A stretch of DNA of 64,000 bases from Promethearchaeota archaeon (GTDB lineage Archaea; Asgardarchaeota; Lokiarchaeia; Sigynarchaeales; SOKP01). The notes below the pieces were generated by a model. That model had not been told where the DNA came from, made no database searches, and was given only the letters and a program-made list of their open reading frames with translations. Below, piece by piece: positions 8,681 through 17,482 of the stretch. Positions within the stretch are counted from its first letter, which is position 1, and the number at the start of each line of letters is the position of its first letter. The stretch covers positions 35,316-99,315 of the forward strand of contig JABXKC010000010.1 in NCBI GenBank assembly GCA_013375495.1, in the 5' to 3' direction. The translations under genes and the position numbers were made by a program.

Positions 8681-9046
8681 ATGATTATGACAAGAATCGA
8701 AGAATTGAAAGATTTTGGTATCGAAATTACTGAGGATATGAAGGAGGGAAATGTTTTAATAGATGTTTTTACAACTTGGTGTGGTCCTTGCAAGTTTGTT
8801 TCCCCAATATTGAAGAAACTTAATGACGAAGGATTATTTAAGTTAATTAAGATTGATCTGGACCAAAATAGGGCTTTAGGAAATAAATTTAATATCACTG
8901 CCATTCCTACTCTACTTTTCTTCAAAAATGGAGATTTATATGATGGAATTATTGAAATTCAAGGCCAACCTTTGGTGAGAGATGGAATAATGATAGGGGC
9001 GGGAAGTGAAGATACAATTAGGGAATTAGTTAGTAAAATGACTTAA
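8681..9046 (+). CDS. trxA: Thioredoxin
   Basis: 121 residues with the thioredoxin active site WCGPC (Cys34, Cys37), the cis-proline segment AIPTLLFF near 87-94 and the expected strand order. It is a cytoplasmic dithiol reductant. The C-terminal half carries a slightly longer loop than typical thioredoxins (DGIIEIQGQPLVRDG). ATG 8681 or in-frame ATG 8687 could be the start. The 215-base gap upstream contains a TATA-like TTTTATAAAT at 8576-8585. HdrC follows 184 bases downstream, which may be a functional link in thiol/disulfide metabolism. Confidence 0.9.
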   Translation: MIMTRIEELKDFGIEITEDMKEGNVLIDVFTTWCGPCKFVSPILKKLNDEGLFKLIKIDLDQNRALGNKFNITAIPTLLFFKNGDLYDGIIEIQGQPLVRDGIMIGAGSEDTIRELVSKMT

Positions 9047-9230
9047 TTCATTATAAGAAAAAAATATATTCATTTCCAATAGAAGTCGCTAAATATTACT
9101 TGAATTTTTTTTATTTTTTGATTTTATTAAGGAATTGAAACTTCTATAATTGCTAAAGTAAAAAGAATTAATTTAAAATTTAAAGGAAGTTTATATTAAA
9201 ATAAGTTTTAAAAATACTAATTAAACTATT

Positions 9231-9734
9231 ATGGCAACCATAGATTTTGAATTTCGAAATCAAATTATCCAATCGGACATTGGTAGTACCTTAGCTTATT
9301 GCTATCAATGCGCTACTTGTAGTGGTGCTTGTCCTGTGGCACAAATAACAAATGGTCGTTATAATCCTAGAAGGTTAATTTTGGATGCTCTTCTTGGGTT
9401 AAAAGAAAAAATCTTTGGCAAAGAAAATGCATTTAACATATGGGGATGTACGGTTTGTGATACTTGCGATGAGGTATGCCCTCAGAAAGTGGAACTTACC
9501 GAGATCTTTACCATTTTAAAAAATCTAAGCGTCGAAAAAGGCGAAGCTCCAGATTACTACACTACCCAAGCTTCTGCAATATTAGAAAATGGGAAGGCGA
9601 TTCCTATGCAGCCTGCTATAGAACGAAGAAGAGAGCAACTAGGATTACCAAAAGTTATACCTCCAGATGTAGATGAAGTAAAAAAACTTCTAAAAGCCAC
9701 AAAATTAGCAGAAAAAATCAAAAAAGAAGAATAA
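9231..9734 (+). CDS. hdrC: Heterodisulfide reductase subunit C-like 4Fe-4S protein
   Basis: 167 residues. Two complete 4Fe-4S motifs: Cys24, 27, 30 and 34 (YQCATCSGACP) and Cys73, 76, 79 and 83 (CTVCDTCDEVCP), which is the HdrC arrangement. HdrC passes electrons between HdrA and HdrB in cytoplasmic heterodisulfide reductase or related complexes. No hdrA or hdrB lies in the window, so the partners are encoded elsewhere. The C-terminal helix (about 135-167) is charged. ATG start; no strong Shine-Dalgarno. Confidence 0.88.
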   Translation: MATIDFEFRNQIIQSDIGSTLAYCYQCATCSGACPVAQITNGRYNPRRLILDALLGLKEKIFGKENAFNIWGCTVCDTCDEVCPQKVELTEIFTILKNLSVEKGEAPDYYTTQASAILENGKAIPMQPAIERRREQLGLPKVIPPDVDEVKKLLKATKLAEKIKKEE

Positions 9735-9860
9735 TATTCCTTCTTTCTCTTTTTATAAGGTTATTTTACTAGGGTCTGTACTCTGCTGTTAAAGCTTAAA
9801 TTGAAATAGTAATTGAGCTTTATCTAAATATAGTATAAATTATAATGGAGTGATATTAAA

Positions 9861-10634
9861 TTGAGAAAACCAATTATTGGTGGGAACTGGAAAATGAATA
9901 GAGGATCACCCTCAGAAGCAATCAAGATGCTTAAAGAATTAATTCCTTTAGTGAAGAAAATAAGTTCTGTCGATATTGTAATAGCTCCACCATTTACAGC
10001 ACTATTCTCGACTATAGAAACTGTCAAAAACACAAATATTATGGTTGGAGCACAGAATATGTATTATGAGGAGAAAGGTGCTTTTACAGGTGAAGTTTCT
10101 TCAGTTTTCTTAAAAGATTTAGGGTGTAAATATGTTATTCTAGGTCACAGCGAAAGAAGGGATATTTTTGACGAGAGTGATGATTTAATAAACAGAAAAT
10201 TGAAAAAAGCTTTAGAATCTGACTTAATCCCCATTGTTTGTATAGGAGAACATCTGGAAGAAAGGGAAACTGGCAGAACAAAAGATGTAATTGAAAACCA
10301 GTTTAATCTAACTTTTAAAGATTTAAATAGTGAAGATATAAGCAGAGTTATTATAGCTTATGAACCAATTTGGGCAATTGGTACGGGAAAAACAGCTACT
10401 CCAGAGCAAGCTGAAGAGATTCACATATTTATCCGCGAATTAATAGCAAGCGTCTACGGAAAAAACATAGCACAAACGGTCAAGATTCAATACGGAGGTT
10501 CGATTAAACCAAATAATGCAATAGAGATATTCAAAAAAGAGAATATTGATGGAGGTTTAGTTGGTGGGGCATCCCTTCAATCTAAATCTCTTTATGAGAT
10601 TATTAAGGCTGCAGAAGAATCCCTTGAGCATTAA
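9861..10634 (+). CDS. tpiA: Triosephosphate isomerase, bacterial-type length
   Basis: 257 residues. It interconverts glyceraldehyde-3-phosphate and dihydroxyacetone phosphate. Catalytic residues are visible: Lys11 in GGNWKMN, His96 in LGHSERR and Glu168 in YEPIWAIGTGK; phosphate loops are QYGGSIKPNNA and GGLVGGASL. Most archaeal TIMs are about 220-230 residues, lack several helices and do not carry the WAIGTGKTATPEQAEEIH signature. This one has the full bacterial/eukaryotic length and signatures, which suggests bacterial ancestry. Start is TTG at 9861, set by the Shine-Dalgarno GGAGTGAT 6-7 bases upstream. Confidence 0.95.
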   Translation: MRKPIIGGNWKMNRGSPSEAIKMLKELIPLVKKISSVDIVIAPPFTALFSTIETVKNTNIMVGAQNMYYEEKGAFTGEVSSVFLKDLGCKYVILGHSERRDIFDESDDLINRKLKKALESDLIPIVCIGEHLEERETGRTKDVIENQFNLTFKDLNSEDISRVIIAYEPIWAIGTGKTATPEQAEEIHIFIRELIASVYGKNIAQTVKIQYGGSIKPNNAIEIFKKENIDGGLVGGASLQSKSLYEIIKAAEESLEH

Positions 10635-10659
10635 ATTGTTTTTAATATCAGATTTATAA

Positions 10660-11517
10660 CTATCCTAGAATCTGATTAAATTTTGTTGTTAGCTTTCCTG
10701 GAAACTCTCCTAAATAAGATTGAGGATCCGCAAACAGCAAATAGAAGTAGGGTTCGAATAATCCGTTGATAGTCGGTCCAACTCCTGATTTTATTATATA
10801 AACCCAGATTTGTTCGTTCAATATGTAAGACTGCCGATAAATCCATTCAAGAGGTGATATATTAGGAAATATTCCAATATTTCTTAATATTGCATCTACA
10901 TCATTTAATGAATATTTATTTCCGTAAACTGTAATGGGTGATAAATCAAAGGAATTAATACAAATACCATGAAGACCATAGCTATTCATTTCAGTTAAAA
11001 ATTCATTTGCTAAGCGATCGATCTCATTTTCATTTACTTTTATACGCTTCCGTGCTTCTAAATCAGTCAATATTTCTATAATTGTATCTTCCTCATTTTG
11101 CAGTATTTCTAAAGCTGAATCAAGAGGAACTTTAGTTGCTATTACATTGTCATAAATCAGCTTCATTTTTGCTTTAACGGATTTATGAAGTAAGTAGGGC
11201 TCTGTTTGTGTTGTAATTAATACATCGCCTTCATAATTCCAATCATTATTTTCTAACACTTCTTTTTTACTTGACCGAAATTCAAGATTTTCGATTTTTT
11301 TATCAATATTTCTGGCAAATTCAAATAAAGCAGAAACTAATCCTGCGTTGAGTTCAAATGAACTAACGGGATCTAAATTAGCAACTCGTTCTGAATTATT
11401 ATGAGTAAAATCAAAAAATCTTAGTAATATTTTCGCGCCATTAGGGGGAGGTTTCAGTTTTAAATTGTAATATGGATATCCAGTGTTAGTTATGACTGAA
11501 AGTTCGTAGAATGTCAT
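10660..11517 (-). CDS. Hypothetical protein, possible longin/roadblock-like N-domain
   Basis: 285 soluble residues; I do not recognise the family. The N-terminus (ELSVITNTGYPYYN, then FELNAGLVSALFEFA at about 54-68) has the strand pair plus amphipathic helix layout seen in longin or roadblock-type sensor domains of Asgard proteins. The middle (about 140-175) is helical and the C-terminus is strand-rich. Convergent with tpiA (25-base gap) and upstream of nothing obvious. The domain suggestion is weak. Confidence 0.5.
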   Translation of the reverse strand: MTFYELSVITNTGYPYYNLKLKPPPNGAKILLRFFDFTHNNSERVANLDPVSSFELNAGLVSALFEFARNIDKKIENLEFRSSKKEVLENNDWNYEGDVLITTQTEPYLLHKSVKAKMKLIYDNVIATKVPLDSALEILQNEEDTIIEILTDLEARKRIKVNENEIDRLANEFLTEMNSYGLHGICINSFDLSPITVYGNKYSLNDVDAILRNIGIFPNISPLEWIYRQSYILNEQIWVYIIKSGVGPTINGLFEPYFYLLFADPQSYLGEFPGKLTTKFNQILG

Positions 11518-11626
11518 TTCTAAAAGTAAACTTTAATAAATTCAAAGAAAAAATTATTATTTTTTCTATAAATATAGATTTGAGTATATGTATTTAAAAT
11601 AATGCAGTAAATGTCAAAGTTTAATT

Positions 11627-11641
11627 AAAAAAGGTAAAAAA
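11627..11641 (-). terminator. Poly-T terminator after leuS
   Basis: Two T6 runs on the minus strand lie about 43-57 bases downstream of the leuS stop. Confidence 0.35.
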
Positions 11642-11683
11642 TAATTGCCGATGTAATTTCAAGACTCTAAACAATATTAATTT

Positions 11684-14479
11684 TTATTTTATTACAATCG
11701 CAGGTTTTCCAGGTAAAGCTTGAGCTGCTTTCTTTTCTTGTGAATCATTTTCAGATATAATAAACACTTTACAATCGTATTTTTTCTCAAAAATTGGTTT
11801 AATTTGTGAGAAAAAATCATATTCGTCTAAGGCAGATAGTGGTGATTTTGCGTACTTACCAAGATTTTTTAAGACTTTTTCTATGGTTAGAGAGATAAAT
11901 TTCCCCTTAGTTCTGAATAATTTATCCTCCATCATAACACTCATTATCTCCTTTTGAACTTTTGTTGTACCTATCAATGGAAGTAATTTTACCATGAATT
12001 TATATTTCCAATCAGCAGCAGTAATTATTGAAATCTCTTCTAACTTTTCCTTTTTGATAATTAAAATGATATGGTTAATTGAATCAATTGTATTATTAAG
12101 TAATTTCCATTTGTAATCGTTGTCAACCGTAAGGAATTTTTTGTCATACAAAGGCCATTTAGCTAAACTTAGAAAACCTTCCTTTCTTAATAGCTCCCAT
12201 ACCTCTTCTGTCATATGGGGAACAAACGGATGTAATAAAATAACCAATTTTTTCTTACAATTGTTAAAAATTTCTTCACTTACTCCCTCGTTTTTGTATT
12301 TATTTAACTCGGAGGTAAATTGAATTATTTCATTTATGGCGTCTCTAATCGAAATCTTCTCTAAAGCTTCAGTTACTTTTTTTATAGTCTTGTTAAGATG
12401 ATATTCAATAAGTGTATCTCTAATCATTTTATTCTCTCGGATTATTTCAGGAGATTCGAGTAGTAATTTAAATGTGTTTTTTATATATTTATAGGCAAAA
12501 TCTACACCCTCATCTGACCATTCTAATCCAGATTTAGGGCTTGCTCCAAATAATATAAATAATCTTGCTGCATCTGCTCCATATTTATTCATAATTCCGA
12601 TAGGGTCCACAGTATTGCCAAAACTTTTACTCATCTTAACACTTTTCAATATATAATCAGTTCCACATCGTTTACATTTATTATTGTGCATTTCTGCTTT
12701 CATTGCGAATGTTTCACATTCAGGACAGAATGGATGCGCTTTATTAACCATCCCTTGAGTTAAAAGCCGTTGGAAAGGCTCGTTAAATGATTGGAGACCA
12801 ATATCGCGAGCTACTTTGGTAAAAAATCGAGCATATAATAAATGCATTATGGCATGTTCTATTCCACCAATATATTGATCGACATTCATCCAATAATTTG
12901 CAGTTTCTTTCCTATACGGTAAATCTTTCTCATTTGGATCACAATATCTAAAGAAATACCAAGAGCTATCTACAAATGTATCCATTGTGTCTGTTTCCCT
13001 TTTTGCTTGTTTACCACATTTTGGACATGGAACTTTAACAAAAGTATCACTTGTTTTTAACGGGTTTCCTCTCCCTGTAAATTTTACATCTTTTGGTAAC
13101 ACGACAGGTAAACTATCGTAAGGGACGGGCACGATTCCACAATTGTCACAATAAATAATTGGTATGGGGCACCCCCAATAACGTTGCCGGGAAATTAACC
13201 AATCTCTTAATTTGTAATTGACAGTTTCTTCACCCATTCTCATGGATTCTAGTTTTTTTGAAATGGATTTTATTGCAGATCGGTTTTCCATGCCATTAAA
13301 TTCATCAGAATTTACTAAGGATCCATCGCTTTCATATGCTCTAGTCATCTTTTCCGCATTTAATTCATATTCAAATGGCTGAATAACAACTTTTATTGGA
13401 ATATTATACTTCTTAGCAAATTCAAAATCGCGCTGGTCATGTCCAGGGACTGCCATAACGGCTCCAGCACCATATTCGTAAATAACAAAGTTACCAATAT
13501 AAATAGGAATTTCTTCTTTAGTTATTGGATTAATAGCATGTTTACCAATGAATATTCCTTTCTTCTCAACATCAATATCTGTTCTTTCAAATTTATCTTG
13601 CTTCATTATTTCTTTATAAAAATGTTCAAAAATTTCCTCATATACCGTTCCTTTAACCCAATCTGTTACCCAAGGATGTTCTGGTGCGAAAACCATAAAG
13701 GTTACGCCGAATAATGTATCAGCTCTTGTTGTAAAAATGTCAATAGTTCTATCCTCTCCAGCAATAGGGAATCGTATGATACTCCCTTCTGATCTAGATA
13801 TCCAATTTCGCTGCATTGTCTTCACTTTATCTGGCCAATCTACCGTATCCAAACCATCTAAGAGTTCTTCTGCATAATCACGAATTTTTAAAAACCATTG
13901 TGTCAAAAACTGTTGTTCAACTTCATTACTGCAACGCCAACATTTACCACTTTGAACTTGCTCATTAGCTAATACTGTTATACAATCGGGACACCAATTC
14001 ACATAGCTTTCTTGTCTGTAAGCTAACCCCTTCTCGTACATTTTTAAGAAGAACCATTGATCCCATTTGTAATAATTAGGATCATGACTATAAACCATTC
14101 GCGTCCAGTCGTACGAAAGTCCAATGCGTTTTTGTTGTTTTTGAATTGATTTTATATTTAAGTCTGTCCACTCTTCGGGATCAACATTGTGATCAATAGC
14201 TGCGTTTTCTGCTGGTAATCCATAACTATCATATCCCATTGGATATAAAACATTAAACCCTTTCATTCTTTTAAATCTTGCAAAAGAATCTCCGATTGAG
14301 TAATTACGGAGGTGTCCTATATGTAAATCAGAACTTGGATAAGGGTACATCTCTAGTACGTAATATTTTTCTTTTCCATTTTTGCTCAAATCTTCTTTAA
14401 CTTCGAAGATTTTCTCTTCTTCCCATTTCTTTTGCCATTTTTTCTCGATTTTTTGAAAATCGTATTCAATATTAGCCAT
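11684..14479 (-). CDS. leuS: Leucyl-tRNA synthetase, bacterial type
   Basis: 931 residues. Charges tRNA-Leu. Class I signatures: HIGH variant HIGH at 53-56 in [12 protein letters not shown] and KMSKS at 615-619. A zinc-ribbon (CPDC...CWRC) near 165-185 and two further Cys pairs are present; the CP1 editing domain contains TTRADTLFG near 250. The surrounding sequence ([28 protein letters not shown]) follows bacterial LeuRS, not the archaeal/eukaryotic form. At 931 residues it is longer than most bacterial enzymes (about 860), with extra C-terminal sequence after the anticodon-binding domain. ATG start. Divergent from the lipoate/F420 operon. Transfer from a bacterium is the simplest explanation, though Asgard-wide presence would make it old. 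Confidence 0.95.
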   Translation of the reverse strand: MANIEYDFQKIEKKWQKKWEEEKIFEVKEDLSKNGKEKYYVLEMYPYPSSDLHIGHLRNYSIGDSFARFKRMKGFNVLYPMGYDSYGLPAENAAIDHNVDPEEWTDLNIKSIQKQQKRIGLSYDWTRMVYSHDPNYYKWDQWFFLKMYEKGLAYRQESYVNWCPDCITVLANEQVQSGKCWRCSNEVEQQFLTQWFLKIRDYAEELLDGLDTVDWPDKVKTMQRNWISRSEGSIIRFPIAGEDRTIDIFTTRADTLFGVTFMVFAPEHPWVTDWVKGTVYEEIFEHFYKEIMKQDKFERTDIDVEKKGIFIGKHAINPITKEEIPIYIGNFVIYEYGAGAVMAVPGHDQRDFEFAKKYNIPIKVVIQPFEYELNAEKMTRAYESDGSLVNSDEFNGMENRSAIKSISKKLESMRMGEETVNYKLRDWLISRQRYWGCPIPIIYCDNCGIVPVPYDSLPVVLPKDVKFTGRGNPLKTSDTFVKVPCPKCGKQAKRETDTMDTFVDSSWYFFRYCDPNEKDLPYRKETANYWMNVDQYIGGIEHAIMHLLYARFFTKVARDIGLQSFNEPFQRLLTQGMVNKAHPFCPECETFAMKAEMHNNKCKRCGTDYILKSVKMSKSFGNTVDPIGIMNKYGADAARLFILFGASPKSGLEWSDEGVDFAYKYIKNTFKLLLESPEIIRENKMIRDTLIEYHLNKTIKKVTEALEKISIRDAINEIIQFTSELNKYKNEGVSEEIFNNCKKKLVILLHPFVPHMTEEVWELLRKEGFLSLAKWPLYDKKFLTVDNDYKWKLLNNTIDSINHIILIIKKEKLEEISIITAADWKYKFMVKLLPLIGTTKVQKEIMSVMMEDKLFRTKGKFISLTIEKVLKNLGKYAKSPLSALDEYDFFSQIKPIFEKKYDCKVFIISENDSQEKKAAQALPGKPAIVIK

Positions 14480-14612
14480 TTTATATCAAAAACAATTGTT
14501 TTATGTTGATTATTAAAATATTAACATGAATAATTTAAGCAATAAATTTTTTTTGAATTAAGGTATATTCTTTATCAAAAAGGTATTCCTTACTAAAATT
14601 TATGTTCTTATA

Positions 14613-15620
14613 ATGGCAATAGATAAGATCAGAGTATCAATAGGTAGTGCTTCAGTACTAGGATTATACGAGAGTAAAAGATTTAAAGATATTCCGACGA
14701 CTTGTTATTTAATGACTTATAAAGAGGGTCATTGTACAGCAAATTGTGGTTTTTGTCCTCAAGCCAGAGAGTCAGAAAGCTCAATTGAATTGCTTTCACG
14801 AGTGAGTTGGCCCGTTTTTTCTTTTAAAGAATTTCTTATTAAACTGAAATATTTGCCTCCTACGAAAAGATTTAAAAGAATTTGTATACAAACACTAAAT
14901 TATTTCCAGAATTTTCAAGACCTCGTTGAGATTGTATCTCAAATTAGAAAGAACTGCGAAATACCTATATCAGTTGCAATACCACCCATGTCAAGAGAAA
15001 AGTTAGAGCAATTGAAACTTATTGGGATTGAAAGGGTAGGTATAGCACTTGATGCTGCTACACCTGAGATTTTTGAAGCTATTAAAGGAATAAAGGTTAA
15101 AGGTCCTTATAGTTGGGATGGTCATCTCCAAAATCTTAAAGACGCATTAGAAATTTTCTCAGTAGGATATGTTACGACACACCTGATAGTAGGATTAGGA
15201 GAGTCATCAAAAGAAATTTTAAAAATGATCAAAAATCTCAATGACAAAAAAATCAAGATAAGTCTATTTGCATTTATGCCAATAAAAGGAACTATGCTTG
15301 AAGACTTAAAACGACCAGAAGTATTAAATTTTAGAAAAATACAATTGGGAAGATATCTACTAATAAACGATCTTAAGAGACTTAGCGACTTTACATTTAA
15401 CAATAAGGGTGACCTCATCAAGTTCAATTTAAACAAGAGAGAACTATTGAATATTATTAATATTACAGACGCTTTTTTAACTTCAGGATGCTCTGGTTGT
15501 AACCGTCCGTACTATACGTCAAGACCTTCAGGTCCAATTTATAATTACCCGAGATCTCTCTCTACAAATGAGAAAGAAGTTATATTTGAAAGTTTAATTA
15601 ATCTTGTTCATAAAAATTAA
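14613..15620 (+). CDS. Radical SAM lipoyl synthase component (LipS-type, biotin synthase-like)
   Basis: 335 residues. Radical SAM cluster Cys41, Cys45 and Cys48 (CTANCGFCPQ); a second conserved cysteine pair in SGCSGCNRPYY near the C-terminus, followed by GPIYNYP. This C-terminal signature belongs to the biotin-synthase-like proteins that in Thermococcus form a two-component lipoyl synthase (LipS1/LipS2). It would insert sulfur into protein-bound octanoyl chains, one extra cluster being the sulfur source. Its stop codon overlaps the start of the lipoate ligase gene by one base (TAATG), and a second radical SAM gene follows that, so the trio is a complete lipoyl-assembly set. I do not assign which of the two is LipS1. 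Annotation as biotin synthase would be the common error. Confidence 0.8.
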   Translation: MAIDKIRVSIGSASVLGLYESKRFKDIPTTCYLMTYKEGHCTANCGFCPQARESESSIELLSRVSWPVFSFKEFLIKLKYLPPTKRFKRICIQTLNYFQNFQDLVEIVSQIRKNCEIPISVAIPPMSREKLEQLKLIGIERVGIALDAATPEIFEAIKGIKVKGPYSWDGHLQNLKDALEIFSVGYVTTHLIVGLGESSKEILKMIKNLNDKKIKISLFAFMPIKGTMLEDLKRPEVLNFRKIQLGRYLLINDLKRLSDFTFNNKGDLIKFNLNKRELLNIINITDAFLTSGCSGCNRPYYTSRPSGPIYNYPRSLSTNEKEVIFESLINLVHKN

Positions 15621-16411
15621 TGTCAGACAATAATATGGAGTGGAGATTTCTCCCTCTAGAAACTAGGAATGGATATTGGAATATGGCTTTAGATGAGGCT
15701 ATATTAGACTCGGCTATCCAACGAGAGTCTCCTAATACTGTCAGGTTTTTTAAATGGAATCCGTCAACGATATCAATTGGAAGAAACCAAAGTCTTTCTA
15801 ATGAAGTAAATGTCAATTTTGCTAAGGAAAGGAGTTTTAATATTGTTCGGAGAATTACAGGAGGAGGGTCAGTGTTTCATGATAGTACTCGTGAGATCAC
15901 ATATTCTATAGTGTGCCCCACGAGATTCCTAGAAAAACTCAAAGCAAAGAAAGTGATTGAACAATTCGAAAAAATTGAAGAGGGTATTATTTTAGGTTTA
16001 ACACAGTATGGATTAAAACCAGAAAAAGGAGTTATACATTGTCCCGCAATCTTTTTAGATGGAAAAAAATTTTCAGGGAACGCACAAGTTAGAAAAAAAG
16101 GATATCTCCTACAACACGGGACAATATTGCTAGAACTCGACCCAGAACTTATGTATTCTGTTTTAAAAGCACCTCATAACATAGGTAAATCGAAGATGGT
16201 AAAATCTGTTTATGCAAAATGTATCGGTATAAAAGACAAGTTGGAAGTTTATGAAGAAAATTCTTTTTTATCGTCTCTAAAAGCTGGTTTTGAATCAACT
16301 TTGGGAATCAAATTAAAGGAAGGAGCTTTTACTGAGAATGAATTAAAATTGGCTAAAAATCTTGTTTCAACAAAATATACTAATAAGGATTGGTTAGAGA
16401 AATATGAGTAG
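15620..16411 (+). CDS. Lipoate-protein ligase A / octanoyltransferase family protein
   Basis: 263 residues with the LplA/LipM fold: NMALDEAIL near 21-29, RRITGGGSVFHD near 75-86 (acyl-adenylate or acyl-binding loop), GKKFSGNAQ with the invariant Lys, and LLQHGTILLELD. The QHG segment is closest to the LipM octanoyltransferase form, but a lipoate ligase is equally possible. It sits between two radical SAM LipS-type genes with overlaps of 1 and 8 bases, so it very likely supplies their octanoylated substrate. The lipoylated targets (GcvH, E2 proteins) are not in the window. Confidence 0.85.
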   Translation: MSDNNMEWRFLPLETRNGYWNMALDEAILDSAIQRESPNTVRFFKWNPSTISIGRNQSLSNEVNVNFAKERSFNIVRRITGGGSVFHDSTREITYSIVCPTRFLEKLKAKKVIEQFEKIEEGIILGLTQYGLKPEKGVIHCPAIFLDGKKFSGNAQVRKKGYLLQHGTILLELDPELMYSVLKAPHNIGKSKMVKSVYAKCIGIKDKLEVYEENSFLSSLKAGFESTLGIKLKEGAFTENELKLAKNLVSTKYTNKDWLEKYE

Positions 16412-17456
16412 TAATAAAAAACTGTTAAAAAAGTTTGAAGCGGGCACTCAAACATGGTCAGACTATACTGAGATTTTAGGCCTTGATTTGAAAGAGTTAA
16501 AGCCTTTTTTAAAGCTAGCTCATGATCTTAAAAAAAGCAGATTTGGAAATTTATTAAAAATATACATCCCTAATAAAAGGTTTCCGGCAATAAGCATTAC
16601 GGGAAGCGAATGTTCATTACATTGTGAACATTGTAATAAAAAGTATCTTGATGGGATGAAGCCAATTTTAAACAACGACGAATTAAAAGAATATTTAATT
16701 GATTTACATAATAACGATGGAATTGGAGTGTTACTATCAGGAGGTTGTCTCCCTGATGGTTCAGTTCCTTTATTGAGTTATTTGGACTCAATAAAAGAAA
16801 TCAAAGAAAAAACCGATTTAATAATAAACGCACATACCGGTCTGCTAAATGAAGAAACTGCTAGAAAACTAGCACAAGTGGGTGTAGACATTGTTTCTTT
16901 TGATATCAATATGGATGAAGATATAATTAAAGATATTTACCATTTAGATAAAGATTTAAATGATTATAAAAGAGCACTTGGTTATATGCAAAAATACGGA
17001 ATAAATGTTGTTCCACACATTTGCATTGGACTGTATTACGGTAAACTCCATAAGGAACTGGAGTCGATCAAATTTATAAAAGAATCGGGATTAAATCCCT
17101 CATTAATCGTTTTAATTGCGTTAATTCCTCCAAAGAATAATGAAACAGAATTTGTTAGACCAAAACCAGTGGATATAGCTAAAGTTATTTCTATTATAAG
17201 ATTTGTTTATCCTAATTCAGAAATTTCTTTAGGATGTATGAGACCAAGAGGAGATGTTAAAACCGAAATAGAGAAATACGCGATTAAAGCAGGTATTAAT
17301 AGAATTGAGATTCCTTCGAAGAAAACTTTAAAATGGGCTAAGGAATTATATCCTAATATAACCTACCATTTTTTCTCGGCGTGTTGTGCAATACCAGAAG
17401 AATTTGAAAAATTCGCTTCAAGTAAAGATTCAGATTTAAAAAGTTATCTAAAATAA
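16404..17456 (+). CDS. Second radical SAM lipoyl synthase component (LipS-type)
   Basis: 350 residues. The radical SAM cluster is Cys70, Cys74 and Cys77 (CSLHCEHC), preceded by AISITGSE. SGGCLPDGSVP is the SAM-binding glycine region. A CC pair lies near the C-terminus (FSACCAIP) and a single Cys in LGCMRPRGD, candidate ligands of an auxiliary cluster. It overlaps the ligase gene by 8 bases and pairs with the radical SAM gene at 14613, as expected for the two-protein LipS1/LipS2 lipoyl synthase known from Thermococcus. The exact sulfur insertion step is not predictable from sequence alone. Confidence 0.78.
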   Translation: MSSNKKLLKKFEAGTQTWSDYTEILGLDLKELKPFLKLAHDLKKSRFGNLLKIYIPNKRFPAISITGSECSLHCEHCNKKYLDGMKPILNNDELKEYLIDLHNNDGIGVLLSGGCLPDGSVPLLSYLDSIKEIKEKTDLIINAHTGLLNEETARKLAQVGVDIVSFDINMDEDIIKDIYHLDKDLNDYKRALGYMQKYGINVVPHICIGLYYGKLHKELESIKFIKESGLNPSLIVLIALIPPKNNETEFVRPKPVDIAKVISIIRFVYPNSEISLGCMRPRGDVKTEIEKYAIKAGINRIEIPSKKTLKWAKELYPNITYHFFSACCAIPEEFEKFASSKDSDLKSYLK

Positions 17457-17482
17457 TTTTACTACGTACCCCATTTAAGAAA

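Noticed and set aside
14613..15620. Biotin synthase
   Set aside because: Operon with a lipoate ligase and second radical SAM protein, and the CNRPYY C-terminal signature, favour LipS-type lipoyl synthase; no other biotin gene is nearby.
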